The translations under genes were made by a program, and so were the position numbers. Shown here piece by piece: positions 61,727 to 64,000 of a stretch of DNA of 64,000 nucleotides (position 1 is the stretch's first letter; each line of letters opens with the position of its first letter). A model generated the notes under the pieces. It did no database searches. It was not told where the DNA came from and was given only the letters and a program-made list of their open reading frames with translations. The DNA is from Marinirhabdus sp050859505 (GTDB taxonomy: Bacteria > Bacteroidota > Bacteroidia > Flavobacteriales > Flavobacteriaceae), in contig NZ_CP193934.1 of NCBI RefSeq assembly GCF_050859505.1, forward strand, positions 3,162,001-3,226,000, given 5' to 3'.

Positions 61727-62674
61727 ATGAAAGACTTAAAAATTGTATTTATGGGCACGCCAGACTTTGCGGTGGGTGTGTTGCAGCATCTGGTTGAAAA
61801 CGATAAAAATATAGTAGCCGTTATTACGGCGCCAGACAGACCTGCGGGTCGTGGACGAAAGCTACAAGCTTCGGCCGTTAAACAGTATGCCGAAAGTAAA
61901 CAAATACCAGTTTTACAACCTACCAATCTTAAGAATGAAGATTTTTTAACCGAGTTACAATCGTTTGATGCCAATCTTCAAATTGTGGTCGCTTTTAGAA
62001 TGTTGCCAAAAGTAGTATGGCAATTGCCAGAATATGGAACTTTTAATCTGCACGCTTCTTTACTTCCCGAATATCGTGGTGCGGCACCTATAAACTGGGC
62101 ACTTATAAATGGGGAGAAAAAAACAGGGGTAACTACTTTTTTTATAGATGAAAAAATTGACACAGGAGAAATCATCTTTAAAGAAGAAGTTACCATTGCC
62201 CAAAGAGAAACCGTAGGAACGCTTCACGATAGGTTAATGGACTTAGGAAGCCAACTTGTTGTAAAGACGGTAAACGCGATTGCAGATGAAACCATAGCCA
62301 CCACCCCGCAACCCAAAACCGAAACATTTACAGAAGCGCCAAAACTAACACCCGAGAATACAAAAATTGATTGGTCGAAATCTGTAGCGCAAATTGATGC
62401 TTTGGTTCGTGGCCTTTCCCCCTATCCTGTTGCTTGGTGCTATGTAGAGCAAGAGGACGAACAATTCAAGATAAAACTATATACAACTGAAATTGAACAC
62501 GTCCAACCCATAGAAAGTATTGGTACGATTATAACTACTAAAAAGACACTAAAAGTTGCGTGTAAAAATGGCTACCTATATATAAAGGAGCTGCAGCTTC
62601 CTGGTAAGCGAAAAATGGATTCGGCATCACTTTTAAATGGATTTTCGTTTCAAAATGGGGCAAAGCTCACGTAA
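61727..62674 (+). CDS. fmt: Methionyl-tRNA formyltransferase
   Basis: Formylates initiator Met-tRNA using 10-formyl-THF. The start IVFMGTPDFAVGVLQHL is standard; the catalytic Asn-His-Asp set appears in FNLHASLLPEYRGAAPINWA and FIDEKIDTGEI. The C-terminal tRNA-binding domain begins about residue 205 (KIDWSKSVAQIDALVRGL). 315 residues, full length. Confidence 0.95.
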   Translation: MKDLKIVFMGTPDFAVGVLQHLVENDKNIVAVITAPDRPAGRGRKLQASAVKQYAESKQIPVLQPTNLKNEDFLTELQSFDANLQIVVAFRMLPKVVWQLPEYGTFNLHASLLPEYRGAAPINWALINGEKKTGVTTFFIDEKIDTGEIIFKEEVTIAQRETVGTLHDRLMDLGSQLVVKTVNAIADETIATTPQPKTETFTEAPKLTPENTKIDWSKSVAQIDALVRGLSPYPVAWCYVEQEDEQFKIKLYTTEIEHVQPIESIGTIITTKKTLKVACKNGYLYIKELQLPGKRKMDSASLLNGFSFQNGAKLT

Positions 62675-62722
62675 GCCCCGCCCTTGCTCAACTTGTTAAT
62701 TTGAGCTTAAAATAGGGTTTGG

Positions 62723-62753
62723 TTATCAACAAACCGTCGAAGTTATCAACAAA
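62723..62753 (+). promoter_or_regulatory. Two DnaA-box-like repeats upstream of the HU gene
   Basis: TTATCAACAAA occurs at 62723-62733 and again at 62743-62753, a direct repeat with 20-bp period preceded by G each time. It differs from the consensus TTATCCACA by one base. It lies 25-55 bp upstream of the HU promoter. Confidence 0.4.
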
Positions 62754-62777
62754 TACGCCAATTTAGCCCGTCATTCC

Positions 62778-62807
62778 TTGCGTGAATGGATAATCCGTTT
62801 AAATTTG
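62778..62807 (+). promoter_or_regulatory. Promoter of the HU gene
   Basis: TTG at 62778-62780, 19-bp spacer, TAAATTTG at 62800-62807: full match. The leader to the ATG at 62859 is about 45 nt. Confidence 0.7.
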
Positions 62808-62858
62808 TAAAGCAATTTAATAAATGTTTAACCGACAACTTAATTTAATAACTAAACT

Positions 62859-63131
62859 ATGAACAAATCAGATTTAATCGATGGAATGGCAGCAGATGCC
62901 GGAATTACAAAAGCAGCAGCAAAAAAAGCATTAGAGTCTTTTTTAGGTAATGTTGAAAAATCACTTAAAAAAGGAAACCGTGTTTCTCTAGTAGGATTCG
63001 GATCTTGGTCAGTATCTAGAAGAGCTGCAAGAGACGGAAGAAACCCACAAACAGGGAAAACTATTAAAATTGCTGCTAAAAATGTAGTAAAGTTTAAAGC
63101 TGGATCTGACCTATCTAGTGCTGTGAACTAG
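62859..63131 (+). CDS. hup: HU-family DNA-binding protein
   Basis: 90-residue nucleoid protein binding and bending DNA. NKSDLIDGMAADAGITKAAAKKAL at the start region and GFGSWSVSRRAARDGRNPQTG as the DNA-binding arm are HU hallmarks (the arm GRNPQTGK is intact). Monocistronic with a consensus promoter and a strong terminator, so highly expressed. Confidence 0.96.
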   Translation: MNKSDLIDGMAADAGITKAAAKKALESFLGNVEKSLKKGNRVSLVGFGSWSVSRRAARDGRNPQTGKTIKIAAKNVVKFKAGSDLSSAVN

Positions 63132-63156
63132 TTACGAACTGTCGTAATAAAAATTT

Positions 63157-63184
63157 ATCCCGCTCAAAAAGCGGGATTTTTTTT
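63157..63184 (+). terminator. Rho-independent terminator of the HU gene
   Basis: ATCCCGC (63157-63163), loop TCAAAAA, GCGGGAT (63171-63177), then T run. Confidence 0.9.
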
Positions 63185-63263
63185 GCATTAAATTTGTTTA
63201 GAGTTAAATTTAATTGTTTTTTAACTAATTAATGTTTAGATTTAATTAAATAAACTAACTGAA

Positions 63264-63824
63264 ATGATAAGTTTAAAACCGACAAAAGGCGTTCTTCTCG
63301 TAGCAGAACCTTCCATTATTGGCGATGTTTCTTTTAATCGCTCTGTAGTCCTTTTAGCTGAATACAACGATGAAGGATCGGTAGGTTTTATCTTGAACAA
63401 ACCCCTAGAATATACGCTTAAGGATTTTATTCCCGAAATTAAAAGCGAACTCACAGTATACAATGGTGGGCCCGTAGAACAGGACAATTTATATTTTATT
63501 CATAAAATTCCGGATCTGGTTCCTGGCAGTATTGAAATATCCAATGGTATTTATTGGGGTGGCGATTTTGCCGCTATTGCAGATATGCTGAAAAATAATG
63601 AGCTAAAAGAAGATCAAATTAGATTCTTTTTGGGCTATTCTGGCTGGGAACATGAACAATTGGAGCAAGAACTAGAATTGAATAGCTGGGTGGTGACGCC
63701 CAACGAGTATGAAAATAACATTATTGGAAAATCCTATTTCGATTTTTGGAAGGAAAAAATGATTGAATTTGGTGGTGATTACCTTATTTGGTCCAACGCT
63801 CCAGAAAACCCAAACTACAACTAG
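63264..63824 (+). CDS. yqgE: YqgE/AlgH family protein
   Basis: 186-residue protein of a widespread family of uncertain function (AlgH was first linked to alginate control in Pseudomonas). Marks: KGVLLVAEPSIIGDVSFNRSVVLL at the N-terminus, GFILNKPLEYTL, YNGGPVEQDNLYFIH, and FFLGYSGWEHEQLEQEL. Cytosolic. Stands 8 bp from the convergent aminotransferase stop. Confidence 0.93.
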   Translation: MISLKPTKGVLLVAEPSIIGDVSFNRSVVLLAEYNDEGSVGFILNKPLEYTLKDFIPEIKSELTVYNGGPVEQDNLYFIHKIPDLVPGSIEISNGIYWGGDFAAIADMLKNNELKEDQIRFFLGYSGWEHEQLEQELELNSWVVTPNEYENNIIGKSYFDFWKEKMIEFGGDYLIWSNAPENPNYN

Positions 63825-63832
63825 AATAAGTT

Positions 63833-64000
63833 TTAACCCAATCTGGCCTTTACATTTAGTTTTTGTAACAGTTCTTTAGCCACAGTATTCCCATATTCTT
63901 TTTTACGGTATTTGGTAACGGGTTGTATTCCAATAATTGTATTGGTTATAAAAATTTCGTCTGCTTTCTGTAATTCAAAAGGTGAAACCGATGTTTCTTC
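63833..64000 (-). CDS. Class IV aminotransferase (partial, C-terminal 55 residues)
   Basis: Only the C-terminus is in the window; the frame is open at base 64000. FELQKADEIFITNTIIGIQP followed by VTKYRKKEYGN and KELLQKLNVKARLG matches the end of branched-chain aminotransferase/aminodeoxychorismate lyase (IlvE/PabC) proteins. A PabC role would complement pabB at 13340, but the residues that separate these activities are outside. Confidence 0.75.
   Translation of the reverse strand, partial: EETSVSPFELQKADEIFITNTIIGIQPVTKYRKKEYGNTVAKELLQKLNVKARLG

Noticed and set aside
62675..62858. Replication origin because of two DnaA-like boxes
   Set aside because: Only two imperfect boxes, no AT-rich unwinding array beyond the background and no dnaA or dnaN gene nearby.

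Overview
The window is chromosomal core sequence from a member of the Flavobacteriaceae (Bacteroidota), probably marine. It is AT-rich, and its promoters fit the Bacteroidota form (TTG, 17-23 bp, TAnnTTTG). There are no clear Shine-Dalgarno sequences, and many genes are Bacteroidota families (DUF4290, DUF5606, DUF5686, DUF2911, DUF6503-like lipoproteins). No rRNA, intact tRNA, CRISPR, prophage or insertion sequence is visible. About 61 protein genes are present. Both edge genes are partial: an S8 protease on the left and a class IV aminotransferase on the right.

Layout. 1-6.1 kb: S8 protease, then a glycolytic operon pgi - BadF/GlcNAc-kinase-like - gap - pfkA. 6.1-6.5 kb: a hairpin-rich gap with a candidate small RNA. 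6.5-13.3 kb: CocE-type hydrolase, DsbD, TilS, a DUF3307 membrane protein and SatD, with three palindromic operator-like repeats in front of satD. 13.3-17.1 kb: pabB, lpdA and a CPBP protease. 17.2-21 kb: lipoprotein, Lrp regulator divergent from a Cys/Met-metabolism PLP enzyme, and a frameshifted surface protein with YadA-like repeats and an S74 chaperone domain. 21-31 kb: nhaC, ahpC, tpx-dgkA-lipoprotein, ftsK-lolA-LptF/G permease and ribB(A). 31-38 kb: KdnA-like aminotransferase, a heptamer tandem repeat, a lipoprotein, M23 peptidase, smpB and a DUF5686 outer-membrane protein. 38-42.7 kb: pcm, M1 peptidase, mazG-DUF5606-def-ruvX. 42.8-48.9 kb: menaquinone genes menE, menC and menA with a CPBP protease, a UPF0173 hydrolase and a TPR membrane protein. 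49-52.6 kb: DoxX, holA divergent from a lone HsdR-N nuclease domain, DUF2911, and a 38-residue small gene with its own promoter and terminator. 52.8-55.8 kb: SRPBCC - SDR - photolyase - Fe-S protein, a probable light-response operon behind TTGTTTAA-type repeats. 55.8-64 kb: coiled-coil protein, murA-DUF4290-DUF493, AAA-recQ, fmt, HU, YqgE and the partial aminotransferase.

The genes are mostly housekeeping: glycolysis, envelope and lipoprotein transport, menaquinone, folate and riboflavin synthesis, peroxide defence, translation quality control and DNA replication/repair. The least ordinary items are: (1) SatD, whose N-terminal domain reads like a class III nucleotide-cyclase fold joined to a helix-turn-helix, paired with DUF3307 and preceded by three 29-bp-spaced palindromes; (2) the SRPBCC/SDR/photolyase/Fe-S operon with an operator-like inverted repeat and an SDR lacking its catalytic Tyr; (3) two candidate small RNAs and a 38-residue small gene; (4) an 11-nt deletion inside a 14-residue repeat array that splits a surface protein; (5) MurA with Asp in place of the fosfomycin-target Cys; (6) RibBA with a degenerate cyclohydrolase half. 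All functional statements are from reading the sequence and remembered family features; no search was run.
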